In this document: in pieces, positions 15,663-24,155 of the stretch
How positions within the stretch are numbered: the stretch's first letter is position 1
Layout: each line of letters starts with the position of its first letter
Origin: Hymenobacter sp. BT188
Lineage (GTDB): Bacteria; Bacteroidota; Bacteroidia; Cytophagales; Hymenobacteraceae
Direction: 5' to 3'
Assembly (NCBI RefSeq): GCF_014333585.1
Contig: NZ_JACSCW010000003.1
Coordinates: 62,001-126,000, forward strand
DNA: 64,000 nt
Notes under the pieces: generated by a model
Told to the model about the DNA's origin: nothing
The model's database searches: none
What the model saw: only the letters and a program-made list of their open reading frames with translations
Translations under genes and position numbers: made by a program

Positions 15663-16664
15663 TTAATTACCCAGTTTCAGGGGAGGATTTTGTTCTAAAT
15701 CGCGCACTGAGCTCTCCGGCAAATCTGCAATAATCTGCGGGTTTACTACGGGCAACTCATAGTGATTAGCTGAAATTACCGAAGTCCGATCAATGTGCGC
15801 AGGACCTTCAATGGTCCAGTCGGCAGTTTCTTTCTTTTCGAAGCGGCACTCGTTGCAAATCCATTCCTTTACTTCGCCATACTCGTTTTTACGAGCCGTA
15901 ATGCGCAATACGTCTTTGCCTTTGTACCACAGCACTACGTTGCCAGTGCACTTGGGGCAGTCGCGGTGGGCGTTCACGGGCTTTGTGAACCACACGCGCT
16001 GCTTGAAACGCCAGGTTTTGTCGGTCAGCGCACCTACTGGGCACACGTCGATAACATTACCGGAGAAGTCATTGTCGATGATGTTCTCAATGTACGTACC
16101 GATCTCGGAAGCGTCGCCACGACCTAGTACGCCATGCACGCGGCCTGGAGTGAGCTGGTCGGCAGTGTATACACAGCGGTAGCACAGAATGCAGCGCGTC
16201 ATGTGCAGCTGAATCAGCGGACCGATATCAATCTTTTCGAAGGTGCGGCGCTCTTCCTCATAGCGGGTGGTTGATACACCATGCTCGAAGGCAAAGTTTT
16301 GCAAGTCACACTCACCAGCTTGATCACACACAGGGCAATCTAATGGGTGATTAATAAGCAGCATTTCTACGATGCCTTTACGCACGTTGAGCACCTGCTC
16401 GGAGGTCGTATTTTCTACCACCATGCCGTCTTGCACGGGCGTGATGCACGAGGCCACCAGCTTGGGCATCGGCCGCGGATCCTTTGTGGAGCCAGCCGCA
16501 ACGCGCACTAAGCACGCCCGGCATTTGCCCCCCGAGCCTTTCAGCGGAGTATAATAGCACATGGCAGGCGGCACGATACCGCCGCCGATGGTGCGAGCCG
16601 CGTTGAGGATGGTAGTTCCGTCTGGAACTTCTACCTCGATGCCGTCAAAAGTTATTTTAGCCAT
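15663..16664 (-). CDS. nuoG: Short NuoG, iron-sulfur subunit without molybdopterin domain
   Basis: Peripheral-arm electron-carrier subunit. At 333 residues it keeps only the N-terminal third of a canonical NuoG (about 800-900 residues). A plant-type [2Fe-2S] site (C36, C48, C51, C73) is followed by the His-Cys cluster (H106, C110, C113, C119) and a [4Fe-4S] site (C158, C161, C164, C208). Two further CxxC pairs follow (C236/C239 and C270/C273). The large molybdopterin-oxidoreductase-like domain is absent, and no fragment of it is found before nuoH. A short NuoG occurs in many Bacteroidota, so this is a lineage form, not a broken gene. Order between nuoF and nuoH is normal. Confidence 0.9.
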   Translation of the reverse strand: MAKITFDGIEVEVPDGTTILNAARTIGGGIVPPAMCYYTPLKGSGGKCRACLVRVAAGSTKDPRPMPKLVASCITPVQDGMVVENTTSEQVLNVRKGIVEMLLINHPLDCPVCDQAGECDLQNFAFEHGVSTTRYEEERRTFEKIDIGPLIQLHMTRCILCYRCVYTADQLTPGRVHGVLGRGDASEIGTYIENIIDNDFSGNVIDVCPVGALTDKTWRFKQRVWFTKPVNAHRDCPKCTGNVVLWYKGKDVLRITARKNEYGEVKEWICNECRFEKKETADWTIEGPAHIDRTSVISANHYELPVVNPQIIADLPESSVRDLEQNPPLKLGN

Positions 16665-16777
16665 TTCAAAGTCAGCGAAGATTGGCCTTAGATACTACAG
16701 CGTCGGGCTCCTGTGAGGAAAACGCTGAGGTGTGCAGAGGTCAAGTCTTGAATTGTAAATCTCTTTTTTGATCGTTG

Positions 16778-18118
16778 CTAGGCCAAAACGGCTTTGCCAG
16801 GGTAAACCGCGCCAGCGCGTGTGGCCTCCTGAGGATGCTTTACATGCCACTCAAACTCATCGCGGAAGTGACGTACGGCCGCCGCTACGGGCCAAGCTGC
16901 TGCCTCACCTAGGGGGCAAATTGTGTTGCCTTCAATTTGCTTAGCTACGCTTACCAGCAAGTCTATGTCGTGCATAGCACCGTGACCATGTTCTAGACGG
17001 TGCAAAACTTTTTCGAGCCAGCCTGTGCCTTCACGGCAGGGTGAACACTGACCGCACGACTCATGGTGGTAGAAGCGCGAGAAGTTCCAGGTGTTGCGCA
17101 CAATACAAGTTGTCTCGTCCATGGCAATAAAGCCCCCCGAGCCCAGCATAGTGCCGGTTACGAAGCCACCATCGGATAAGGACTCATACGTCATCAGACG
17201 AGGCTCGCCAGCGGCAGTTTTCAAGATGAGCTCAGTCGGCAGAATTGGTACGGAAGAGCCGCCAGCTACTACTGCTTTCAGCTCGCGCCCTTTCCAGATG
17301 CCGCCGCAGTACTCGTCTGAGTAGATGAATTCCTCGACTGGTACACCAAGCTCGATTTCGTAGATACCTGGCTTATTCAAATGACCGCAAGCGGAAATAA
17401 GCTTAGTACCAGTGCTTTTGCCAATGCCGATTTTAGCGTACTCTTCGCCGCCTTCGTTCACAATAACCGGTACAGCAGCAATAGACTCAACGTTATTGAC
17501 TACCGTAGGCCGAGCATATAAGCCCTGCACAGCAGGAAATGGCGGCTTGTTACGTGGATTGCCACGTTTGCCTTCCAGTGATTCCAGCAAAGCTGTTTCC
17601 TCACCGCAGATGTACGCGCCACCACCGGGGTGCACATGCAAATCCAGTGAGTAGCCTGAACCCAAGATGTTTTCTCCTAAGAAACCAGCCGCATACGCCT
17701 CAGCAATAGCTTTTTCCAGAATGCGCAACACGTACAACAACTCACCACGGATGTAGATGTAGCTAGTGCGCGCGCCCAAAGCGTAGCTGCCCGTAATCAT
17801 GCCCTCAATCAGCAAGTGTGGTAGCTTCGACATGAGTTGACGGTCCTTGAAGGTACCGGGCTCCGATTCGTCGGCGTTGCAGACGAGGTAGCGCGGCACA
17901 CCTTCGGGCTTCGCCAAAAAGCTCCACTTCAACCCCGTCGGGAAGCCAGCGCCGCCGCGCCCACGCAGGCCCGACTTCTTGACTTCCTCCACCACCTCAT
18001 CGGGGGTCATCGTCTTGAGGGCCTTTTCCACGGAGCGGTAGCCACCGTGTTTGCGGTAGACCTCAAACGTGTCGATTCCCTCGACGTTTATATGTTCAGT
18101 TAATAGCTTGCGTCCCAT
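16778..18118 (-). CDS. nuoF: NADH-quinone oxidoreductase subunit F
   Basis: NADH-oxidising subunit that binds FMN, NADH and cluster N3. 446 residues, full length. The glycine-rich nucleotide site is [13 protein letters not shown] (from residue 53), the FMN region includes [14 protein letters not shown], and the [20 protein letters not shown] segment is highly typical. The [4Fe-4S] ligands are C355, C358, C361 ([12 protein letters not shown]) and C401 ([10 protein letters not shown]). It starts at the ATG 18118, 74 bases after nuoE, and precedes the short nuoG. Confidence 0.98.
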   Translation of the reverse strand: MGRKLLTEHINVEGIDTFEVYRKHGGYRSVEKALKTMTPDEVVEEVKKSGLRGRGGAGFPTGLKWSFLAKPEGVPRYLVCNADESEPGTFKDRQLMSKLPHLLIEGMITGSYALGARTSYIYIRGELLYVLRILEKAIAEAYAAGFLGENILGSGYSLDLHVHPGGGAYICGEETALLESLEGKRGNPRNKPPFPAVQGLYARPTVVNNVESIAAVPVIVNEGGEEYAKIGIGKSTGTKLISACGHLNKPGIYEIELGVPVEEFIYSDEYCGGIWKGRELKAVVAGGSSVPILPTELILKTAAGEPRLMTYESLSDGGFVTGTMLGSGGFIAMDETTCIVRNTWNFSRFYHHESCGQCSPCREGTGWLEKVLHRLEHGHGAMHDIDLLVSVAKQIEGNTICPLGEAAAWPVAAAVRHFRDEFEWHVKHPQEATRAGAVYPGKAVLA

Positions 18119-18192
18119 GATTTCTCCAGCGTAAGGGGTAGGAGTGAAGGGTTAATTGTGTTTGTCCTCTAAGGGAATTCTGTGCTTAGAAG

Positions 18193-18750
18193 CTAAGCGT
18201 TGTTTTTCTGCTCTTCCCACGGCAAGATCGGCCGATGGATCATACTACGGAGTTCGTTCAGCATAGCGTCCACGGCTTCCGGTGTTTCGAGGCTCTCGTA
18301 GTATTTCTCCCGCACCTGCACCACCGGCGCAAACCCACAAGCTGCTAAGCACTCCACCATCTTAATGGTAAACATCCCATCGGGTGAGGTTTCGCCTACC
18401 TTAGCTCCCGTAATGCGCTCCAAGTTCTCAGTCAACTCATCTGAACCGCGCAACATGCAAGGACCTGTGCGGCAGATTTCCAATACATGCTTACCAACCG
18501 GCTTGAGGTTGAACATGGTGTAAAATGACGAAACCTCATACACCTCAATTGGCTTGAGGTCTAGCGTTTCGGCTACCAAATCCTGCACTTCAGGGCTTAC
18601 CCAGCCACCAAACTCTGCTTGCGCAATGTGTAGCACCGGCAGCAGAGCCGACTTCTTGCGGTCTTCAGGATAGCGCGTGATGATGCGCTTAATCTCGGCT
18701 TGGGCAGCGGCCGAAAATTGAGGCTTAGCGGGAGCAGTCGTAACTTCCAT
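18193..18750 (-). CDS. nuoE: NADH-quinone oxidoreductase subunit E
   Basis: Thioredoxin-fold subunit carrying the [2Fe-2S] cluster N1a next to NuoF. The first ATG (18750) gives 185 residues beginning MEVTTAPAKPQFSAA; a TTG at 18768 is in frame but too close to nuoD. The four ligands are C93 and C98 (ICRTGPCMLRG) and C134 and C138 (ECLAACGFAPVV). The N-terminal helical part contains the usual ALLPVLHIAQAEFGGWV. It follows nuoD with only about 20 bases between stop and start, so the two are translationally close. Confidence 0.97.
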   Translation of the reverse strand: MEVTTAPAKPQFSAAAQAEIKRIITRYPEDRKKSALLPVLHIAQAEFGGWVSPEVQDLVAETLDLKPIEVYEVSSFYTMFNLKPVGKHVLEICRTGPCMLRGSDELTENLERITGAKVGETSPDGMFTIKMVECLAACGFAPVVQVREKYYESLETPEAVDAMLNELRSMIHRPILPWEEQKNNA

Positions 18751-18771
18751 AGGGGACAAATTCAGCAAAAA

Positions 18772-20034
18772 CTACGCGTCCAGCTCGCCGGCAATTACGT
18801 TCATCGAACTCAGAATCACGATGGCGTCGGAGAGGCTGGTTCCTACTACCATTTCGGAGTAGGCTTGGTAGTAAATAAAGCAGGGGCGACGGAAATGCAG
18901 GCGATACGGCGTGCGGCCACCATCCGAAACTAGATAGAAGCCCAACTCGCCGTTGCCGCCCTCCACGGAGTGATACACCTCACCCACCGGCGCTTCAATC
19001 TCACCCATGATGATTTTGAAGTGGTAGATCAGAGCCTCCATGTTTTTGTACACGGCCTGCTTGGGGGGCAAATAATAGTGCGGCGCGTCGGCGTGGTATG
19101 GGCCTTCGGGCAGGTTATCAAGCGCCTGGTTGATAATGCGCAAGCTCTGCCAAATTTCTTCGTTGCGTACAAGGAACCGGTCGTAGGTGTCGCCGTTGGT
19201 GCCTACAGGAATTTCGAAGTCGAAGTCCTCATAAGACGAATAGGGGTTCATGACCCGCACATCGTAGTCGACGCCGGCGGCCCGCAGATTGGGACCGGTG
19301 AAACCATAATTCAGTGCTTTCTCCGCCGTGATTGGGCCTACGTTTACTACCCGATCCATAAAGATGCGGTTGCGGGTAAACATGCTCTCAAACTCACGCA
19401 TTACGGCCGGAAACTCCTTCAGCCACTTGCGCAGCTTCTCAATAGCCACCGGCGAAAAGTCGCGCTCCATGCCGCCTACCCGACCCATATTGGTCGTGAG
19501 GCGCGCACCGCATACTTCCTCGTAAATCTCGTAGACCTTTTCCCGCTCCTGGAACACGTATAGGAAGCCGGTAAAGGCACCCGTATCTACTCCCAGAATC
19601 GAATTACAGATTAGGTGGTCGGTAATGCGGGCCAGCTCCATCATGATCACGCGCATATACTGCGCGCGCTTCGGAACCGTAATGCCTAGTAGCTTTTCCA
19701 CCGTCATGTGCCAGCCCATGTTGTTAATGGGGCTGGAGCAATAATTCATCCGGTCGGTGAGGGGCGTAATCTGGTAGAATGGCCGCCGCTCGGCAATCTT
19801 TTCGAAAGCTCGGTGAATGTAGCCAATGGTCGGAACGCCGGAAATAATCCGTTCTCCGTCCATTTGCAAGATGTTCTGAAAAATGCCGTGAGTAGCAGGG
19901 TGCGTCGGACCCAGGTTCAGCGTCGTCAGCTCCTGACTGAAGTCGTTGAGGGTGGGCACGAGCTGGTTATGCTGTTGCTCGCGGGCTTCTTGATGAATCT
20001 TATGGGTGCCTTCCAGCGTGTCGTTTACTGCCAT
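18772..20034 (-). CDS. nuoD: NADH-quinone oxidoreductase subunit D
   Basis: 49-kDa subunit of complex I, related to the large subunit of NiFe hydrogenases, forming the quinone pocket together with NuoB. 420 residues, full length and separate from NuoC. Family marks are LNLGPTHPATHGIFQ near residues 40-55 (with the quinone-contacting histidine), IGYIHRAFEKIAE, and the C-terminal LSSMNVIAGELDA close to the usual DxxxGE(V/I)DR end. The hydrogenase-type nickel cysteines are lost, as expected. It starts 18 bases after nuoC. Confidence 0.98.
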   Translation of the reverse strand: MAVNDTLEGTHKIHQEAREQQHNQLVPTLNDFSQELTTLNLGPTHPATHGIFQNILQMDGERIISGVPTIGYIHRAFEKIAERRPFYQITPLTDRMNYCSSPINNMGWHMTVEKLLGITVPKRAQYMRVIMMELARITDHLICNSILGVDTGAFTGFLYVFQEREKVYEIYEEVCGARLTTNMGRVGGMERDFSPVAIEKLRKWLKEFPAVMREFESMFTRNRIFMDRVVNVGPITAEKALNYGFTGPNLRAAGVDYDVRVMNPYSSYEDFDFEIPVGTNGDTYDRFLVRNEEIWQSLRIINQALDNLPEGPYHADAPHYYLPPKQAVYKNMEALIYHFKIIMGEIEAPVGEVYHSVEGGNGELGFYLVSDGGRTPYRLHFRRPCFIYYQAYSEMVVGTSLSDAIVILSSMNVIAGELDA

Positions 20035-20052
20035 GATAAGGGTATCAGGGGC

Positions 20053-20619
20053 CTAGCGGCCGAAAAACAAGTCAGTTTTGTCTTCGCGGGTGCCATCCTC
20101 CAGTGGATACTCGCGCCGCATGGGGTGGTAATCCATATCCTCCACATTCAGAATGCGGATGAGGTTGGGGTGGCCCGTGAAGATGATGCCGAAGAAGTCG
20201 AAAGCCTCGCGCTCCATCCAGTTCGCCGTAGCGTAGACGTCGGTGAGCGTAGGAACGGCCGGATCGGTAATCGGGAAGAAGATTTTTAGCCGCAGGCGCA
20301 CATTGTGCACCAAGCTGTGAAGATGATAAATCATGCCCAACTCTTGGCCTTCCTGCTCGGGATAGTGAATCCCGCACATGGTGGTCAGAAAGCTGAACTG
20401 CATGGTGGGCTCGCCGTGCAGTGTCTGAATGATTTCGTGAATCCGCTCGCGCGTAGTAGTGGCCGTAAGCAAGCCGTAGGGCTCTTCTACATCGGTGAAA
20501 GCATCTTCGCCGAATAGCTGATGCAGGGTAGTGAGTACCCGAGCATTGGTCAACTTATTAGGGTCGGTTTCAGCTACAGCAGCTTGAGCAACAGTGGATT
20601 CTTCGTTCGATTCAGCCAT
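20053..20619 (-). CDS. nuoC: NADH-quinone oxidoreductase subunit C
   Basis: 30-kDa peripheral subunit of complex I that packs against NuoD. 188 residues. After a variable acidic N-terminus the conserved domain contains YHLHSLVHNVRLRLKIFFP, then ATANWMEREAFDFFGIIFTG and HPNLIRILNVEDMDYHPMRR ending EYPL, which together form the 30-kDa signature. The ATG is at 20619. A long perfect hairpin lies between it and nuoB. Confidence 0.97.
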   Translation of the reverse strand: MAESNEESTVAQAAVAETDPNKLTNARVLTTLHQLFGEDAFTDVEEPYGLLTATTTRERIHEIIQTLHGEPTMQFSFLTTMCGIHYPEQEGQELGMIYHLHSLVHNVRLRLKIFFPITDPAVPTLTDVYATANWMEREAFDFFGIIFTGHPNLIRILNVEDMDYHPMRREYPLEDGTREDKTDLFFGR

Positions 20620-20634
20620 TTTTGAGAGGAACTA

Positions 20635-20685
20635 GAAATAGGGAGCAGGAGCATTCAACTTGCAAATGCTCCTGCTCCCTATTTC
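20635..20685. promoter_or_regulatory. Perfect hairpin inside the nuo operon, after nuoB
   Basis: Two perfect 20-base arms (20635-20654, 20666-20685; core GGGAGCAGGAGCAT) around an 11-base loop, touching the nuoB stop codon. On the transcribed strand it is not followed by a U-tract, so it is more likely an RNA stability or processing element than a terminator. Confidence 0.6.
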
Positions 20686-21243
20686 TTACTTGATATTATA
20701 GGAGGCCAACAGCGCCTGATACTCGGGTGAGTTGCGGCGGCGAATAGACTCGTTTTTGGCCAGATCCTGTACCCGCATCAACCCATCGAGCACTTGCTCC
20801 GGACGGGGTGGGCAGCCGGGCACGTACACATCAACGGGGATGATACGGTCGATGCCTTGAAGCACGGAATAGGAGTCAAAAATGCCCCCCGAGCAGGCGC
20901 AAGCACCCATTGCCAATACCCAGCGCGGCTCAGCCATCTGCTCGTACACTTGCTTCACAATGGGCGCCATTTTCTTGGCGATGGTACCCATTACCATGAG
21001 CAAATCGGCCTGACGGGGCGAGAATGATGGCCGCTCCGAACCGAAGCGAGAGATATCGTAGTGGGAGCCCATGGTGGCCATGAACTCGATGCCGCAGCAG
21101 GAAGTGGCAAAAGGCAACGGCCAGAGCGAGTTAGCGCGGGCAATGCCCACCACCTTTTCCAAGGAAGTAGCAAAGAAGCCTGCACCCTCGATTCCATCCG
21201 GTGCCTCTACGGTTTTGATTTCTGGAACTCGTATATCAGTCAT
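20686..21243 (-). CDS. nuoB: NADH-quinone oxidoreductase subunit B
   Basis: PSST subunit that binds terminal cluster N2 and donates electrons to the quinone. 185 residues. The unusual tandem cysteines C49-C50 (TSCCGIEF) are present, with C115 in MGACACSGG and C144 in [14 protein letters not shown] completing the [4Fe-4S] site. The core sequence [20 protein letters not shown] is typical. It starts at 21243, 71 bases after nuoA, with a small hairpin in the gap, and is followed by a stronger hairpin before nuoC. Confidence 0.98.
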   Translation of the reverse strand: MTDIRVPEIKTVEAPDGIEGAGFFATSLEKVVGIARANSLWPLPFATSCCGIEFMATMGSHYDISRFGSERPSFSPRQADLLMVMGTIAKKMAPIVKQVYEQMAEPRWVLAMGACACSGGIFDSYSVLQGIDRIIPVDVYVPGCPPRPEQVLDGLMRVQDLAKNESIRRRNSPEYQALLASYNIK

Positions 21244-21294
21244 AAGAAAGAGTCAATTTCAAGAATGGGATTACCCATCTGACGAACACTGGCA

Positions 21295-21316
21295 AAGAGG
21301 CAAAAGTTTGCCTCTT
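21295..21316. promoter_or_regulatory. Small hairpin overlapping the nuoA stop
   Basis: AAGAGGCAAA and TTTGCCTCTT form a perfect 10-bp stem with a 2-base loop; the right arm runs into the nuoA stop codon (21315-21317). No U-tract follows on the coding strand. Like the hairpin after nuoB, it could protect mRNA segments. Confidence 0.4.
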
Positions 21317-21707
21317 ACCGCTCTGTCCAGCGTAATACGCCCTTTTTGATAACGTACACGAAGCCTGCCATGAGCAGCGCCAGGAATACAATCATCTGTA
21401 AAAAGCCTTCTGTACCTAACGAGCGGAAGTTGACGGCCCAAGGATACATAAAGATTACTTCCACATCGAACAGCACGAATAGAATGGCTGTTAGGAAGTA
21501 TTTCACCGAAATCGGCGTGCGGGCGTTGCCCACCGACTCGATGCCGCACTCGAAAGAGCTGTCCTTAACGGCGCTCTTGCGGTTCGGGCCTACTAAGTGA
21601 GATACAATCATCGCAAAAGCGACAAAAGCTATAGCAAACCCAAGCTGAACTAAGATGGGCAGATAGTCAGAAGGCTGATATTGCGCAGCCGGAAGAGCAA
21701 GAAACAT
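21315..21707 (-). CDS. nuoA: NADH-quinone oxidoreductase subunit A
   Basis: Three-helix membrane subunit of complex I next to the quinone chamber, homologous to ND3. 130 residues. The loop after helix 1 contains KDSSFECGIESVGNARTPIS with the conserved cysteine, and helix 2 reads YFLTAILFVLFDVEVIFMYP, both diagnostic. The ATG at 21707 lies about 35 bases after the predicted transcription start of a near-perfect Bacteroidota promoter, so it is the first gene of the nuo unit. Confidence 0.97.
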   Translation of the reverse strand: MFLALPAAQYQPSDYLPILVQLGFAIAFVAFAMIVSHLVGPNRKSAVKDSSFECGIESVGNARTPISVKYFLTAILFVLFDVEVIFMYPWAVNFRSLGTEGFLQMIVFLALLMAGFVYVIKKGVLRWTER

Positions 21708-21748
21708 AGTAGCTAGATTAGGGCTAGAGGTAAATCAGCACTGAAAAG

Positions 21749-21779
21749 CAAAGGTAAGGCGTACGGGTTTGGGAACAAA
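21749..21779 (-). promoter_or_regulatory. Consensus Bacteroidota promoter of nuoA-J
   Basis: On the minus strand TTTG (21779-21776), exactly 19 bases, then TACCTTTG (21756-21749). This is a full match to the TTTG / TAnnTTTG consensus of the Bacteroidota housekeeping sigma factor. The start point should fall near 21742. Confidence 0.75.
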
Positions 21780-21897
21780 GGTGAAGCTGCGCTTGGCGGA
21801 GAAAGGTAAAGAAGTGGCAAGTCTGCCGCTCAGTTACAGTTAGAACAGGTGCTAAGCAGAAAAGTGAGTTGACAGAAGAGAAAAGAATTATGGAATA

Positions 21898-21933
21898 AAA
21901 AAGCCCCCCAGAAGTACTTCTGGGGGGCTTTTT
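21898..21933. terminator. Intrinsic terminator after pruA
   Basis: A perfect 18-bp inverted repeat with no spacer: AAAAAGCCCCCCAGAAGT and its complement. It stands 18 bases beyond the pruA stop and upstream of the nuoA promoter, insulating the two units. Confidence 0.92.
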
Positions 21934-21951
21934 ACAACTTAGATAGCAAGA

Positions 21952-23622
21952 TTAAAAACCACCCTGCCCAGTCACGTTCAGGTTTTCACCTGTTTCAACG
22001 CCCAGGAAAGGATAGCGATAATCCACCGGCGTCACGAAGGTTTCCTTGATGGCGCGGGGCGATACCCAGCGCAGGAGGTTCAGCATAGAGCCAGCCTTAT
22101 CGTTGGTACCGCTGGCGCGGGCGCCACCGAAGGGCTGCTGACCAACCACAGCACCGGTGGGCTTGTCGTTGATGTAGAAGTTGCCGGCAGCATTCACCAA
22201 GCGCTTCGAAGCCAAGTCAATAGCGTAACGGTCTTGGCCGAAGATGGCGCCGGTCAAGGCGTAAGGCGAAGTACTGTCCACCAAGTCGAGCGTTTCTTCA
22301 AACTTATCCGCGTCGTAAACGTGCATGGTTAACACCGGGCCAAACAGCTCTTCGCACATGGTCACGTACTTGGGGTCGTTGGCCACCAGCACCGTTGGCT
22401 CCACAAAGTAGCCTTTCGACTTGTCATATTTGCCCCCCGCAATGATTTCTACCGCTGGGTCTTGCTTCGCGCCGTCGATGTATTTGGCTAGTTTGTCGAA
22501 GGAAGCTTCGCTGATAACGGCGTTGATGAAGTTGCCGAAATCTTCCACGTCGCCCATTTTCATCGACTTCAGATCCTCCTGCAAATAGGCTTTTACCTCA
22601 GGGTAGAGATTAGAAGGAATGTACACGCGGCTCGCCGCCGAGCATTTCTGGCCCTGATACTCAAATGCTCCCCGGGAAATAGCCGTAGCTACCTGGCGTG
22701 GGTGTGCCGAGTGGTGAGCTAGAATAAAGTCCTTACCACCCGTTTCGCCCACGATGCGCGGGTACGACTTGTACTTGTGAATGTTCTGGCCAATCGTCTT
22801 CCAAATATTCTGAAAAACACCCGTGGAGCCGGTAAAGTGAATACCTGCAAAATCCGGGTGATTGAAAATTACATCACCAGCGGTCGGGCCATCCACATAT
22901 ACTAAGTTGATAACGCCGGCCGGCACGCCTGCTTCCTGGAACAGCTCCATGAGCACGTGAGCCGAATAAATCTGGGTGTTGGCGGGCTTCCATACCACCA
23001 CATTGCCCATCAGCGCCGCTGAAGTAGGCAAGTTGCCGGCTATAGAAGTAAAGTTGAATGGCGTTAGCGCAAACACGAAGCCTTCCAGCGGACGGTGCTC
23101 CAAGCGGTTCCACATGCCGGGCGCCGACTCAGGTTGCTGCTTATAGATTTCCTGCAGGAAATGCACATTAAAGCGAAAGAAGTCGATCAACTCGCAAGCC
23201 GCGTCGATTTCGGCCTGAAAAGCGTTCTTGCTCTGGCCCAGCATCGTGGCGGCGTTCAGGCGGGCGCGGTAAGGGCCGGCCAATAGCTCAGCGGCTTTTA
23301 GAAAAATAGCGGCGCGGTGCTCCCAGGGCAACTCAGCCCACTCGCGGCGGGCGGCCAAAGCGGCTTCAATAGCTTGGGCTACGTGCGTGCCATCACCCTC
23401 GTGAAACTGACCCAACACATGCTTATGGTCGTGGGGGGGCGAAATGGTTTTGGTTTTGCCCGAGCGCACTTCCTGCCCGCCGATATACATTGGAATGTCT
23501 ACCTGCTGCTTCTTCAGGTTTTTGAGGGCCTGCTGTAACTCGGCGCGCTCCTTGGAGCCGGGCGCGTAGCCTTTAACAGGTTCGTTAATGGGGGTAGGAA
23601 CGTTGAAAAAGCCGTTGGCCAT
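21952..23622 (-). CDS. pruA: L-glutamate gamma-semialdehyde (1-pyrroline-5-carboxylate) dehydrogenase
   Basis: Oxidises glutamate gamma-semialdehyde to glutamate with NAD+, the second step of proline catabolism. The ATG at 23622 gives 556 residues (MANGFFNVPTPINEPVKGY). An upstream in-frame TTG at 23658 overlaps the predicted -7 box, which argues against it. Aldehyde dehydrogenase marks are FALTPFNFTSIAGNLPTSAA, GIHFTGSTGVFQ, the catalytic glutamate in RIVGETGGKD, and the nucleophile in YQGQKCSAASRVYIP. It is a single-domain enzyme, not a PutA fusion; no proline dehydrogenase is visible nearby. Confidence 0.95.
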   Translation of the reverse strand: MANGFFNVPTPINEPVKGYAPGSKERAELQQALKNLKKQQVDIPMYIGGQEVRSGKTKTISPPHDHKHVLGQFHEGDGTHVAQAIEAALAARREWAELPWEHRAAIFLKAAELLAGPYRARLNAATMLGQSKNAFQAEIDAACELIDFFRFNVHFLQEIYKQQPESAPGMWNRLEHRPLEGFVFALTPFNFTSIAGNLPTSAALMGNVVVWKPANTQIYSAHVLMELFQEAGVPAGVINLVYVDGPTAGDVIFNHPDFAGIHFTGSTGVFQNIWKTIGQNIHKYKSYPRIVGETGGKDFILAHHSAHPRQVATAISRGAFEYQGQKCSAASRVYIPSNLYPEVKAYLQEDLKSMKMGDVEDFGNFINAVISEASFDKLAKYIDGAKQDPAVEIIAGGKYDKSKGYFVEPTVLVANDPKYVTMCEELFGPVLTMHVYDADKFEETLDLVDSTSPYALTGAIFGQDRYAIDLASKRLVNAAGNFYINDKPTGAVVGQQPFGGARASGTNDKAGSMLNLLRWVSPRAIKETFVTPVDYRYPFLGVETGENLNVTGQGGF

Positions 23623-23655
23623 AGTTTTAAGAAATGATGGTTCGGTGGGAGTGGG

Positions 23656-23686
23656 CAAAGGTACTATACTACCGATACCTCACTAA
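23656..23686 (-). promoter_or_regulatory. Promoter-like sequence for pruA
   Basis: TACCTTTG (23663-23656, minus strand) is a consensus -7 box; at 19 bases upstream stands TTAG, a poor -33. The predicted start near 23649 leaves a leader of about 27 bases to the ATG at 23622. Confidence 0.4.
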
Positions 23687-23707
23687 AATTTGTGAATTGA
23701 TGCTACC

Positions 23708-24133
23708 TCATTGCCTGATTCGGTAAGCTATAAATACGACAAGCCCAAGGCTTATAAGCAATTGCCCAACGCCTGAGAATGAGGCATTAGCGAAATCGGC
23801 TTGGCTGACAAAGAATCGGTTGTAATGAATAGGGATTTTTTGACCAACAGAAGCATCATTGAATTGCTGTTGCGTAACCCGCATCTGCGAATAAGTCGAA
23901 TCGGAGAATGGGGTTGGGTAAACTAAGCTTAAGTAATACAGATCGTTCCGTTGACTATAATTAGCCGTTTTACTTATTATTAAAGCAGTGCTTTCAGGAC
24001 CATGTACGAATTCCCAGCTTACATAACATCGGATTAAAGAGACTATCAAGAACAAGCAAGCACAACCAAAAGTCAATATTTCTGCGTCTGATAGGCGAGT
24101 GGGTGATTCCAATCGTTTGCTTGCTTTTCGCAT
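23708..24133 (-). CDS. DUF3592-like small membrane protein
   Basis: 141 residues with two predicted membrane helices, about 19-37 (ILTFGCACLFLIVSLIRC) and 122-137 (GQLLISLGLVVFIAYR), and a roughly 80-residue extramembrane region between them. That region, with its Y.LSLVYPTPFSDSTYSQMR strands and GQKIPIHYNRF, resembles the beta domain of DUF3592 proteins, whose function is unknown. It lies between pruA and the dNMP-kinase-like gene on the same strand. The family call is tentative. Confidence 0.65.
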   Translation of the reverse strand: MRKASKRLESPTRLSDAEILTFGCACLFLIVSLIRCYVSWEFVHGPESTALIISKTANYSQRNDLYYLSLVYPTPFSDSTYSQMRVTQQQFNDASVGQKIPIHYNRFFVSQADFANASFSGVGQLLISLGLVVFIAYRIRQ

Positions 24134-24155
24134 ATGTAATCAAAGAGTAGCTGGA

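Noticed and set aside
15663..16664. NuoG as a truncated pseudogene
   Set aside because: The protein ends cleanly, keeps all cluster ligands, and no remains of the missing domain are found before nuoH; short forms are known in this phylum.
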